A stretch of DNA of 60,733 bases. It comes from a virus. Each line of letters opens with the position of its first letter. Position 1 is the stretch's first letter. Position numbers and translations under genes: made by a program. Where the stretch lies: the IMG/VR virus record IMGVR_UViG_3300018049_000020, positions 1-60,733 of that record; one strand, 5' to 3'. The notes beneath the pieces are model-generated. The model was not told the DNA's origin and ran no database searches. It saw only the letters and a list, made by a program, of their open reading frames with translations. Below are positions 49,964 through 57,432 of the stretch, piece after piece.

Positions 49964-50017
49964 AGTAATTCTCCTATTTAATATAAGAGACATAATACTA
50001 AAAAATGGAGGTTATTG

Positions 50018-50266
50018 TCAAATACCTTTTTGGATATCGTTAAGTATTTGTATTTGTTTTTGGATCATTTCTGAACGATTAGGCCAATAGATATAATCCT
50101 TGTCACTATCTTTCATTAAATTTTCCAATAGAGGTCTGATAAAGTTATCCATCTTATCAATAACTTCATTTGCTGTTGTTGTTTTTTCTACGATTTTAGT
50201 ATCTACAGAAGCAAGTTCTTCTGCATCCATAGCTGTAAAACCGAAATCGTTATATTCTATACTCAT
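50018..50266 (-). CDS. Conserved T4-like hypothetical protein
   Basis: An 82-residue acidic protein. MSIEYNDFGFTAMDAEELAS and LLENLMKDSDKDYIYWPNRS are conserved in T4-like marine phages, where it is a short protein of unknown role. No Shine-Dalgarno is present. TATAAATA ends five bases before ATG, so a leaderless late transcript is predicted. The motif overlaps the stop codon of the DUF2061 gene. Confidence 0.6.
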   Translation of the reverse strand: MSIEYNDFGFTAMDAEELASVDTKIVEKTTTANEVIDKMDNFIRPLLENLMKDSDKDYIYWPNRSEMIQKQIQILNDIQKGI

Positions 50267-50271
50267 ATGGG

Positions 50272-50279
50272 TATTTATA
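50272..50279 (-). promoter_or_regulatory. Late promoter TATAAATA abutting a start codon
   Basis: A perfect octamer followed by CCCAT and then ATG 50266. The spacing equals that at gp25, and its TAA is also the stop of the DUF2061 gene. Confidence 0.55.
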
Positions 50280-50463
50280 TCTTATTCCACACTCTTTCGT
50301 GGACAAAGTATATGATCATCTTGGCAAAGAACTCAACACCACCGATACTCAATGCGATTGATATATCACCAATAAAGATGTATGCGATGAGTATCGTTGT
50401 TATGGTGGCGGTTATTCTCCAACTAAATGTTTTAGCTAGAGACTTCTTTATTGAGTCTGGCAT
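50275..50463 (-). CDS. DUF2061 membrane protein
   Basis: A 62-residue protein. KKSLAKTFSWRITATITTIL, IAYIFIGDISIALSIGGVEF and FAKMIIYFVHERVWNKI is the DUF2061 signature (SLAKxxSWRxxxT...GDxxxAxxIGGVEFxxKMxxYxxHERxW). It has two hydrophobic stretches. In bacteria and cyanophages DUF2061 is often encoded near sulfate-activation-like kinases, as here. Its start overlaps the nucleotidyltransferase by 32 bases. Confidence 0.9.
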   Translation of the reverse strand: MPDSIKKSLAKTFSWRITATITTILIAYIFIGDISIALSIGGVEFFAKMIIYFVHERVWNKI

Positions 50464-50803
50464 TTCTTATTTTAGTGGCACTGATACTTTCTATTTCAGC
50501 ACCTAGTGTTTCTTGTTCTATCTTGTAACCAACATCACGACCATATGTTATGTGTGTAATGTTAGGAACTCTTAAAATTGTAAAATCATCTAGTACACTA
50601 AAACCCTCTTTTGCTAATGCAACAACGATTTCATTTTCTCGTTCTTCAAAATCAAAAGGGTTACTATCTGTACCGTCTTGTTCTCTAAGTAAGATAACTA
50701 CTTGACCAGTTTTGGCAATTGCTCTTTTAAATAACTCTGTATGCCCTTGGTGCCACGGTTGAAATCTTCCAAGGAGTTGTGTAGTTGGTTTAGTCCAATC
50801 CAT
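50432..50803 (-). CDS. Cytidylyltransferase-like nucleotidyltransferase
   Basis: A 123-residue protein. LLGRFQPWHQGHTELFKRAI carries the HxGH-type active site (HQGH), and SATKIRNAR near the end is the second nucleotide-binding motif (ISSTKIR-type). VVILLREQDGTDSN lies between. AAGGA stands before ATG 50803, inside the kinase gene. The first 35 codons overlap the kinase gene in another frame. It probably transfers a nucleotide to a small phosphorylated substrate; the substrate is unknown. Related cyanophage loci pair or fuse it with the kinase. Confidence 0.8.
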   Translation of the reverse strand: MDWTKPTTQLLGRFQPWHQGHTELFKRAIAKTGQVVILLREQDGTDSNPFDFEERENEIVVALAKEGFSVLDDFTILRVPNITHITYGRDVGYKIEQETLGAEIESISATKIRNARLNKEVSS

Positions 50804-51135
50804 TTTGTAATCCTTAAATCATATTTATCTGGTTCTTGAAAAACTTTGTTGGTGTCTTCAAATCTACTTTCTTCGATTGTGTCCATCCATATGGTGAAAT
50901 CAGCGTCTATCACGTCTCTCATCTTTGGTAGTGGACAAACAAAATCAAATATACCGAAGTCATAGAAAGACATGCGATATGCCTGTCTAAGTCTTCCTTC
51001 ATCCGAGAAATCCCAATCGTCTGCTTTTTCTCTTAACGTATCAGCATTAAAATGCGGAATTAAAAAGTGATAGGAAAGTTCTCTAGCTAGAGTTGTCTTT
51101 CCCGATCCTGGTAACCCCATGATCAATATTTTCAT
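50698..51135 (-). CDS. Adenylylsulfate-kinase-like P-loop kinase
   Basis: A 145-residue protein. The Walker A motif is GLPGSGKTTLARELSYHFLI. HFNADTLREKADDWDFSDEG, RLRQAYRMSFYD, and FVCPLPKMRDVIDADFTIWM, DTIEESRFEDTNKVF follow the APS-kinase pattern (NADxxRxxxNDWDFSxxGRxRQAxRM). It probably phosphorylates an adenylylated or sugar substrate. After residue 109 the frame continues over the nucleotidyltransferase start, giving a 34-residue tail unlike the family. ATG 51135 lies inside the previous gene and has no Shine-Dalgarno. Confidence 0.8.
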   Translation of the reverse strand: MKILIMGLPGSGKTTLARELSYHFLIPHFNADTLREKADDWDFSDEGRLRQAYRMSFYDFGIFDFVCPLPKMRDVIDADFTIWMDTIEESRFEDTNKVFQEPDKYDLRITKWIGLNQLHNSLEDFNRGTKGIQSYLKEQLPKLVK

Positions 51136-51550
51136 ATATTACAATGTGACGTTCCTTATCGTCTGTTTGTTCGATCATCTTCAAAGTTATACCGTTACCT
51201 ACGGTAAACTTGCTATTATATAGTACGATGAATTGTGAATCTTCATCTGGATTAATGTCTGTATATTTTGGGTTTCTTCTTGGATTAAACCAATACAATT
51301 TGCTCTTTTGTTGAGTATCAGATATTTTTAATACAGATAGTTCTAGTCTATCTTCTAGTTCATCTACCCATACATCATTGCATTCGTATCTACATCCAAG
51401 ATAAGATGAAAAGAGAGGAGGTAAGTCCAAACGAACAGCACCCTCGATGTTCGAAAGTTCTGATTCGTAGTTTGGACTTATTTGTTCTGGTAATATATTT
51501 CTAACTATCGACCTAGAAATATCCACCGTCCCTGTGATCATCGGAATCAT
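51083..51550 (-). CDS. Hypothetical protein
   Basis: A 155-residue protein preceded by AAAGGA at eight bases from ATG 51550. Segments include AVRLDLPPLFSSYLGCRYEC and YWFNPRRNPKYTDINPDEDS. It overlaps the upstream gene by 38 bases and the kinase by 53. Mixed alpha/beta, no membrane segment. I recognise no family. Confidence 0.55.
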   Translation of the reverse strand: MIPMITGTVDISRSIVRNILPEQISPNYESELSNIEGAVRLDLPPLFSSYLGCRYECNDVWVDELEDRLELSVLKISDTQQKSKLYWFNPRRNPKYTDINPDEDSQFIVLYNSKFTVGNGITLKMIEQTDDKERHIVIYENIDHGVTRIGKDNSS

Positions 51551-52769
51551 CTGAACCGTCCTTTACATCTGTTTCACTAGCGGCAATAAATTCGCCTGCA
51601 TCTTGTAAAGACTGAATGTAATCTTGTGTTGCTAGAACGAATTTAGAAATCATTTCTTCTTTAGTTAATGATGTAACGATGCCCTCAAAGTTTAGAGCAT
51701 CAGCGGTTTCAGCGATGGTTTTTTTAGTCATTGATTTTAACTCTGACTCAGAAGGTATTACGATTTCTTCGAATTCTTCTTCTGCTTCATCTAACTCTTC
51801 GTCTAAGGACTTTTGTCTGAGTTCGTTTTTTTCATCAACAGCGGCCTGCAAATCTTCTAACGAGTCATATGACTTGATTGGTTTATCTAGTCTTGCTTCG
51901 ATTGTTTTACCTTCTTCTATTTGGACTTTAAGATTAGGTGCATTGCCACCTGTAATCGTTGGTCCTGAGAATGTAGGTTTTGTTTCTTCGTCTTCTTCTG
52001 CGACTTTAAGTGTAGGTAAGTCTTCACCTAAGTCTGTAATTTCCTCATCAATCAGATCATGAGCGGCTGCCATGTCTTCATCTTTAACAGTAGGTTTAAC
52101 TTCTGCTTCTGATTGAACTGACTCTACTTCTTTTAGGAACTCTTCTGTACCTTTTGCATCTTCTGGTACATCTAATGTAAACTCTTCTGGTTCAAATAAT
52201 TTTGCTTCAGGTTCTTCTTCTTTTTGAGCTCGACCAGCTCGAATCATTTCCCATGCTTTTGATTTTGGTTTAGGTTCTGGTGCAGGCGTAGGCGCTGGTG
52301 CTAATGCAGGCGGTTCTACGTCCATAGAAGTGACATTGCTTTGTACACCTTGTAGTGCTTCTAGTTTTGCTAAAGCAATCTTTAATTCTTGTTCAGCAGT
52401 TTTTCTTGCAACTCTCTCATTGACTATCTCTTGTTCTTTTTCTGCTTCACGTTTTGCAAGTTCTTCTTGTTTAGCAGCCAGTTCTGTTTCTGCTAATTCT
52501 TGTAAACGTCTTTGTGCTCTTTCGAGTTCTGTATTGTAGTCAATTGATGCTTTGTTAAATTCGTCTCTAACAACAATAAGTGCCTCTAGTTCATTAGATT
52601 TAACTAGACCTGCCTTAAGTTGTGATTCTAATAATGCTGGAACAACTGATAGAATCTTTGGGTCTATCTGTGCTTTGTAGTTTTGAATACGCTCACGAAT
52701 TCGTTCTGACTCAGATTTCTCTGCGACTTGTTCTTGAGCGAATGCTGATTTCACTTCATTTTCTGCCAT
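51513..52769 (-). CDS. Acidic coiled-coil protein with Pro-Ala hinge
   Basis: A 418-residue protein. Residues 15-145 form a long charged coiled coil (ELERAQRRLQELAETELAAK, REAEKEQEIVNERVARKTAE). A Pro/Ala hinge (PPALAPAPTPAPEPKPKSK, about 153-171) follows, then a very acidic region. Residues about 350-385 (LKSMTKKTIAETADALNF, LTKEEMISKF) resemble a small SAP/HeH-type helix-extended-loop-helix DNA-binding motif. Function unknown; a nucleoprotein scaffold or internal protein is possible. A 120-base leader with a late-type motif lies upstream. Confidence 0.5.
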   Translation of the reverse strand: MAENEVKSAFAQEQVAEKSESERIRERIQNYKAQIDPKILSVVPALLESQLKAGLVKSNELEALIVVRDEFNKASIDYNTELERAQRRLQELAETELAAKQEELAKREAEKEQEIVNERVARKTAEQELKIALAKLEALQGVQSNVTSMDVEPPALAPAPTPAPEPKPKSKAWEMIRAGRAQKEEEPEAKLFEPEEFTLDVPEDAKGTEEFLKEVESVQSEAEVKPTVKDEDMAAAHDLIDEEITDLGEDLPTLKVAEEDEETKPTFSGPTITGGNAPNLKVQIEEGKTIEARLDKPIKSYDSLEDLQAAVDEKNELRQKSLDEELDEAEEEFEEIVIPSESELKSMTKKTIAETADALNFEGIVTSLTKEEMISKFVLATQDYIQSLQDAGEFIAASETDVKDGSDDSDDHRDGGYF

Positions 52770-52890
52770 AATTTTTTTATCCTCAAAATATCCATGGAGT
52801 CGGACTCGACCAGAAAGTTTACATATCGGAAAGTATTATAAACTCTCCCTTTAATTCTATGTATAGTCCCTGCCGACTAATATATTTATT
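52770..52890 (-). promoter_or_regulatory. Late-type motif and structured leader of the coiled-coil gene
   Basis: AATAAATA (52883-52890) lies 113 bases before ATG 52769. The transcript start region AGTCGG (52873-52878) can pair with CCGACT (52798-52803), enclosing most of the leader, and GAGTC/GACTC forms a local hairpin next to it. No open frame of note is present. Confidence 0.4.
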
Positions 52891-53408
52891 TAAAATTGAA
52901 CTGTAGGAAAAGCTTTCTGAGCAAGTTCCTTAGTGATATTTTTAAAGGGGTTAACCTTATCTTTCACTAGTTCCATCATTTCTGCCTCTTTAGCAGGAAT
53001 GCTTTCAAGTAGTTCTATCCACATTGTTTCACGTCTAAGTTGTGGTACTTGTTCTGTAGTAAAGTATTTGAACTTTCTAGTTTCAAACTTTAACTGTGAC
53101 TCTGATAGATCAGGACCTGGTGCATCGTTAGGTTTGTAAGGTGTTTTACCTTCAGGTAGTGTTGACTTGATGTTGTCGCTGAACAACCATTGTAACACAT
53201 ATCTTACAGCACCGTTTCTGTCCTGAAATGCTCTCAATCCATTAACTGCATTATCTTCGTTATCTTCTGCCACTAAATTAGCTTGGCATAGAATCTCAAA
53301 GCAGTCTGCATTTTTTGTAAGGTTAATCCTCTCAGTCACCAACTCCATTTTAGGTTTGTTTGGTGCACCTTTTGGTCGACCTCTTCCTCGTTTTTTCTCT
53401 GTACTCAT
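52890..53408 (-). CDS. AT-hook-bearing DUF6433-like protein
   Basis: A 172-residue protein. Residues 5-18 (KKRGRGRPKGAPNKPK) form an AT-hook, a minor-groove DNA-binding motif. The body (LPEGKTPYKPNDAPGPDL, FKYFTTEQVPQLRRETMWIE, LLESIPAKEAEMMELVKDK, NPFKNITKELAQKAFP) resembles the DUF6433 family of T4-like phages, function unknown. It overlaps the RNase H gene by four bases, consistent with a role at DNA. Confidence 0.6.
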   Translation of the reverse strand: MSTEKKRGRGRPKGAPNKPKMELVTERINLTKNADCFEILCQANLVAEDNEDNAVNGLRAFQDRNGAVRYVLQWLFSDNIKSTLPEGKTPYKPNDAPGPDLSESQLKFETRKFKYFTTEQVPQLRRETMWIELLESIPAKEAEMMELVKDKVNPFKNITKELAQKAFPTVQF

Positions 53409-54241
53409 AATATTGCAAAATCTCCTGCATGATCTAGTAGTTGATTGAGTCTATGTTTCTGCAAGTATGGTAAAACATTACCAATAACAATTGCAGTTTG
53501 TTTATACTCATCTAATATAGATTGTTCTATATCATCTGGTATAAAACTCAAATCAATCAACGTTTGATTTCTTAAATAGTTACGATAGTATTTATCATCG
53601 GATTCAATACTAATCCTAAGATATTTTTCTAACATATTTTTTCTTAATGGCGTCTGTCTGATACCTTGATCTAAACAATCATCGTTAGATAGAATGTTTG
53701 GTATGCCATCCGACTTATCACCTTTAAGAATGTGTTCTTGTAGAAACAGACTAGGGTCTTCACACTGTACAAACTTGTTTAAGTTTGGAGACCACTGAGT
53801 TACGTTCTGATCATGTAACTGTTGAAAGTCTTTATCACCTGACACAATCAGTACAGGTTCAGTGGCGTGTTTGACTAGTACAGCAATGATATCATCTGCC
53901 TCACATCTTTCAACGTACATGTATCTGTAAGGAAAGTTATCACGTATTTCCTCTTTAACTTTCTGTAACGTATCAAAGATTAAAGTCCAATCTCTATCGT
54001 CTGCTTCACGTGACTTCTTACGATTTGCTTTATACAAAGGGAAGAAATCTCTACGCCATGGATTACCTGCATCTGTACAAAGAACTATTTCTCCATACTC
54101 GTCAGCATATCTTTTCTGGTAATTTCTAAGAGAATTAAGAATCATATGACGTAGCATATTCTCATTAATCTCGTCATTGTTACTCTTTAGTTGTGCCATC
54201 AACCCAGCAATGATGGTCTGAGTAAAGTCTATTAATATCAT
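53405..54241 (-). CDS. rnh: RNase H / 5'-3' flap exonuclease, T4 Rnh type
   Basis: A 278-residue protein (T4 Rnh has 305). Acidic active-site motifs are LIDFTQTI (D5), LCTDAGNPWRRDFFPLYKAN, ERCEADDIIAVLVKH and IVSGDKDFQQLH, followed by the GDKSDGIPNIL helix-hairpin-helix region. It removes RNA primers and flaps at lagging strands and cooperates with gp32. The length and motifs are complete, so activity is expected. Confidence 0.9.
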   Translation of the reverse strand: MILIDFTQTIIAGLMAQLKSNNDEINENMLRHMILNSLRNYQKRYADEYGEIVLCTDAGNPWRRDFFPLYKANRKKSREADDRDWTLIFDTLQKVKEEIRDNFPYRYMYVERCEADDIIAVLVKHATEPVLIVSGDKDFQQLHDQNVTQWSPNLNKFVQCEDPSLFLQEHILKGDKSDGIPNILSNDDCLDQGIRQTPLRKNMLEKYLRISIESDDKYYRNYLRNQTLIDLSFIPDDIEQSILDEYKQTAIVIGNVLPYLQKHRLNQLLDHAGDFAIL

Positions 54242-54285
54242 GTTATAAATGGTACATTATAATGTGTGTTACCGTCAATAGGGTT

Positions 54286-54717
54286 TTACTGTCTAAACTT
54301 TCTACCCTTGTTCGCTTCTATATCTGCTAGTCTTTCTTGGTGTTTTTTCTTTGCTTTGTTTCTTATTCGTTTGAGTTGTGTTTCTGACTTCCATTTGGAC
54401 TCGTTGAGTGCTATGTACTTATCACACCCCTCCTGCATCTGTAGAAGAAACTGGATGAATCTTTTCTTTTGGGGCTTAGTCATGAATGAGTATCCTTCAA
54501 TCAATTGTTCCTCGTCACTCTGGAGTTCTTCCAGCTGGGGGTTGAATTCCTCTCTAATCATTAAGACTAATCTCTTTTTGAAACCTAGTTGTTTTAGATA
54601 CTTGTCCATTTTGAAATTGGACTTGTAATTATTATCCATGAAGCAATCGATTTGGTACTCCACCTCACCCATGGCGTTGGCGACCTTTCGTTTCATTGCT
54701 TCTTGTATTTTGTTCAT
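54286..54717 (-). CDS. Hypothetical helical basic protein
   Basis: A 143-residue, strongly basic helical protein (KYLKQLGFKKRLVLMIREEF, KWKSETQLKRIRNKAKKKHQ). I recognise no family. ATG 54717 overlaps the stop of the upstream oxygenase gene by one base. Nucleic-acid binding is plausible from composition. Confidence 0.5.
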   Translation of the reverse strand: MNKIQEAMKRKVANAMGEVEYQIDCFMDNNYKSNFKMDKYLKQLGFKKRLVLMIREEFNPQLEELQSDEEQLIEGYSFMTKPQKKRFIQFLLQMQEGCDKYIALNESKWKSETQLKRIRNKAKKKHQERLADIEANKGRKFRQ

Positions 54718-55352
54718 TACTTAAAATTAATATTACCTGCTACGCTTACTCGTACAGCATCTTCTTGGTAGAATGCAAACACCGTATGTTTTAACCATGA
54801 CGGAAACATTAAGATATCGCCAGGTTCAGGAAAGAAATTGTATTCTGTCCAGTTAAGAAAGTTATTTTCTCCATAGAGTAGATCAATACTTCCACCTAAC
54901 TTTCTCTGGCCTTCTTCTATCTGTGCCCTATCATCATACTCATTTTGTTGTACAGTGCTGTAGTCAATGGTATTTTTGGTATATAGAACAAATGAGAATG
55001 CACCATTGTGCATGTGTGGTGGATTATACTCTCTTGCCCTTTGGAAGTTGACCCATAATCCGTCTAATGCGAAGTGATCTTTTGTCCATGTAGCGTCTTG
55101 TTCTTTGAATACGCCATTGTAATACATGGCTGCTACACCTAATATCTCATCGATAGCGGCTTGCGACATATCTTCTTGTATGACCATTTGTTTTTTGACA
55201 CGACCAGCTAAACGACCTGAAGCATCTTTTTCTTCAGGAACATCCTGATTCTCATACTTATCTAAACGTGATTGAAACTCACTTAATATACTATCATCAA
55301 TTTGTCCCACAAAGATTGGTGGTCCAAATGGAAAAAAAGTTTGACCTTTCAT
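54717..55352 (-). CDS. 2OG-Fe(II) oxygenase (2OG-FeII_Oxy_5 type)
   Basis: A 211-residue protein. YNPPHMHNGAFSFVLYTKNT supplies the His ligands typical of this family, and FPEPGDILMFPSWLKHTVFA with VRVSVAGNINF supplies the distal His and the Arg for 2-oxoglutarate. The start KGQTFFPFGPPIFVGQID is also family-like. The substrate is unknown. It overlaps the methyltransferase gene by four bases. It is the second of three such oxygenases in the window. Confidence 0.8.
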   Translation of the reverse strand: MKGQTFFPFGPPIFVGQIDDSILSEFQSRLDKYENQDVPEEKDASGRLAGRVKKQMVIQEDMSQAAIDEILGVAAMYYNGVFKEQDATWTKDHFALDGLWVNFQRAREYNPPHMHNGAFSFVLYTKNTIDYSTVQQNEYDDRAQIEEGQRKLGGSIDLLYGENNFLNWTEYNFFPEPGDILMFPSWLKHTVFAFYQEDAVRVSVAGNINFK

Positions 55353-55894
55353 AATCCTTCTCCCTCATACATTGTTTCTACATGTATGTTATTTTTATTT
55401 GCAATTGCAATCTGTTCATCCCACCATGTTGATGGTTTAACAGTACAGTGAGCATTTTCTCCTGTTTTCAATGTAGCGAAAGCTGGGCGACAACTAATGT
55501 TGAAGTAAACACACTTCGTTGCTCGTGCAAATATTTTTTCTAGTTCTTCTTGTATGTGATTCTCAGGTATATGTTCCATGACATCTGTACAGATGACAGC
55601 ATCGAATGGTCCATCTGGTAACTCTTGCCACATTTCTACTCCTGGATCATAACACTCAGGAATAAAACCCCATACTTTTTCTGGATGAATAAACACTTTT
55701 GGATCGGCAAATGGATTGTAATAGTATTGATAACCTTTACCACAACCAAAGTCTAATGCATTCTTAACATCATGTGTTTCGAACATTAACTTAATAAGTG
55801 GTGCATGTTTACTTAATGACCAACCTGCCCATTGTTCTTCACTGTCTTCATGACCTGATCTGTATAAATCGATTAGCCTTTCTCGTTCATTCAT
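55349..55894 (-). CDS. Class I SAM-dependent methyltransferase
   Basis: A 181-residue protein started at ATG 55894 (MNERERLIDLYRSGHE), which overlaps the upstream stop; ATG 55921 would add nine residues. Motif I is NALDFGCGKGYQY, and ICTDVMEHIPENHIQEELEK is the post-motif acidic region. HCTVKPSTWWDEQI follows, a Trp-rich block. It probably methylates a small molecule or sugar, though DNA or protein cannot be excluded. Neither start has a good Shine-Dalgarno. Confidence 0.75.
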   Translation of the reverse strand: MNERERLIDLYRSGHEDSEEQWAGWSLSKHAPLIKLMFETHDVKNALDFGCGKGYQYYYNPFADPKVFIHPEKVWGFIPECYDPGVEMWQELPDGPFDAVICTDVMEHIPENHIQEELEKIFARATKCVYFNISCRPAFATLKTGENAHCTVKPSTWWDEQIAIANKNNIHVETMYEGEGL

Positions 55895-56219
55895 TGTGTA
55901 GTTTGATGAATGCTTCTGCATCTATAACAATTAGAGGTTTGTGATGATTACGTTTTATAACCACAACTGGTTCGTAACCTTTACAGTTTGCCTCTGCCTG
56001 TTTGTATGCTTCCCATACATTCACCTTCTCCTGATTCTTACATTCTATACTATAGGAAAATTTTTGTCTAGTCTGTTTTCCCATAATCACATCTTCACCA
56101 CTAGAACCCATTGGTCTAGATTCGATATCTTCGGGATCGGCTTTAAGGTGTTCGACTAGTTTTTCTACAACCCACTTTTGTAGGTTTCTACCTTTTGCTT
56201 TTGCTGACGCTGTTTTCAT
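55887..56219 (-). CDS. PD-(D/E)XK endonuclease, Holliday-resolvase-like
   Basis: A 110-residue protein. AKAKGRNLQKWVVEKLVEHL, SRPMGSSGEDVIMG, YSIECKNQEKVNVWEAYKQA and EPVVVIKRN form the small nuclease fold: Glu early, Asp in GEDV, and Glu-x-Lys in IECKNQ. Phage enzymes of this type resolve branched DNA or nick recombination intermediates. It overlaps the methyltransferase by eight bases. Confidence 0.75.
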   Translation of the reverse strand: MKTASAKAKGRNLQKWVVEKLVEHLKADPEDIESRPMGSSGEDVIMGKQTRQKFSYSIECKNQEKVNVWEAYKQAEANCKGYEPVVVIKRNHHKPLIVIDAEAFIKLHNE

Positions 56220-56358
56220 AATCTAATATTTCTTGGCTCACTTTAGTTTCCCATACCCATGGTATAAGACCATGTACGATGAGAATACCTGCCATTCTCC
56301 ATGCATGTAGAAGATGTTGAAAATAATTCATGTGTGTGCTTCGTAAATGGCTAAACAT
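56188..56358 (-). CDS. Small DUF6356-like membrane-associated protein
   Basis: A 56-residue protein from ATG 56358 (MFSHLRSTHMNYFQHLLHAW). An earlier ATG at 56406 would overlap the upstream gene by 35 bases. RMAGILIVHGLIPWVWE forms a short hydrophobic segment containing a His-Gly. The pattern MNYFxHxxxAxxM...HGxxPxxxE resembles DUF6356. The function is unknown. It overlaps the nuclease by 32 bases. Confidence 0.5.
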   Translation of the reverse strand: MFSHLRSTHMNYFQHLLHAWRMAGILIVHGLIPWVWETKVSQEILDYENSVSKSKR

Positions 56359-56371
56359 GGTTGCTCTAAGA

Positions 56372-56758
56372 TTAGCCAACATTAATTGCAAAGATTTTCT
56401 TTTCATCTTGTTCTACTTTATTTAAGTCAAAGTTAATAGAGACACCACAACCACATGAAGCCTCTTCTTTAGGATTTATAAATTTAAATACTTCATTGAG
56501 ACCTTCTTTGCGAAAGTCGAGTGTCATTCCTAGTAAATAGGGTAATGAGAGTTTGTCTATAACGAACTGCAATTCGCCGTAATCTACTACAACGTCTCCG
56601 TCAGCATCAGGTCTATCGCTAGTAGAATCAAAAATATACTCAAAGCCAGCGCAACCTCCGCCTGTAATCCCAAGCCGTATATAACTAAATCGTTCTTTTT
56701 CTTTTTTCGAAAGAAGTTTTTGAATAGCTTCATCTGTTACCTCTATGATAGTTTCCAT
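56372..56758 (-). CDS. A-type Fe-S cluster carrier (IscA/ErpA-like)
   Basis: A 128-residue protein. Cluster ligands C36 (TGGGCAGFEY), C102 and C104 (EASCGCGVSINF) are all present. EVTDEAIQKLLSKKEKERFS is the usual start. It receives and delivers Fe-S or Fe to client proteins in the cytoplasm. Length exceeds bacterial IscA (107) by a C-terminal charged tail (DLNKVEQDEKKIFAINVG). No Shine-Dalgarno; an AATAAATA motif ends five bases before ATG. Confidence 0.9.
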   Translation of the reverse strand: METIIEVTDEAIQKLLSKKEKERFSYIRLGITGGGCAGFEYIFDSTSDRPDADGDVVVDYGELQFVIDKLSLPYLLGMTLDFRKEGLNEVFKFINPKEEASCGCGVSINFDLNKVEQDEKKIFAINVG

Positions 56759-56763
56759 GTAGG

Positions 56764-56771
56764 TATTTATT
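56764..56771 (-). promoter_or_regulatory. Late-type motif AATAAATA abutting the Fe-S carrier start
   Basis: It matches NATAAATA and overlaps the stop of the carbamoyltransferase C-half. Five bases (CCTAC) separate it from ATG 56758, the same spacing as at 6471, 26481 and 50272. Confidence 0.5.
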
Positions 56772-57432
56772 CATCAAAGCGTTTGTCTTCTTTCATTTCC
56801 TCGACATGAAGGTCTTCTTCATCGGCAGTTAGGTCTACACGTAGATGAGATTTATCTCTAATACATTCGTAAGGAATGTAGAAGTCTTGGTCTTCAGGAA
56901 TGTAGAGGTGATTGATCATTGATCTGTTACATGTATCGATTGCATCGTACACGTTCTCAACGATTGCTTCACCACCAAGATTGAATGATGTATTGAATAT
57001 AATTGGTACACCAGTTCTCTCGTAGAAACCTTTGATAAGGTTGTAGTAATTTGGATTTTGTTCTTCTGTAACAGTCTGCATTCTGCATGTGTTGTCAGCA
57101 TGAACTAAAGTTGGAATATCTTCTAGTGCTTTCTCTTTACACTGAATAGCAAAGGACATCCAAGGTGACTCAGGTAGTTGTAACATTTCAAAGTAATCAT
57201 TTGCATGTTCAGCCATAACTGTACAAGCAAAAGGTCTGTAATGTTCTCTCTTCTTAATTGTGTTAACAATGTTCTTAGCATTTGGATGTCTAGGGTCAAA
57301 TAGAATAGATCGGTTACCTAATGCTCGAGGTCCCCATTCTGAATGATTCTGAAAGATTGCAACGATTTGCTCATTGTCAATGAGTTGGTCTAAAACTGGT
57401 TCGAGTGTTCTATGAATCTGAGTATTAAGCAT
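56767..57432 (-). CDS. Carbamoyltransferase, C-terminal domain half
   Basis: A 221-residue protein matching the C-terminal domain of the NodU/CmcH family: AIFQNHSEWGPRALGNRSIL, FDPRHPNAKNIVNTIKKREH, YRPFACTVMAEHANDYFEM and IIFNTSFNLGGEAIVENVYD. Normal family members are single chains near 550-600 residues; here the domain is a separate gene that starts inside the stop region of the N-terminal half (ATGCTTAA overlap, eight bases). The two products probably assemble. Its tail is acidic. Confidence 0.85.
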   Translation of the reverse strand: MLNTQIHRTLEPVLDQLIDNEQIVAIFQNHSEWGPRALGNRSILFDPRHPNAKNIVNTIKKREHYRPFACTVMAEHANDYFEMLQLPESPWMSFAIQCKEKALEDIPTLVHADNTCRMQTVTEEQNPNYYNLIKGFYERTGVPIIFNTSFNLGGEAIVENVYDAIDTCNRSMINHLYIPEDQDFYIPYECIRDKSHLRVDLTADEEDLHVEEMKEDKRFDE

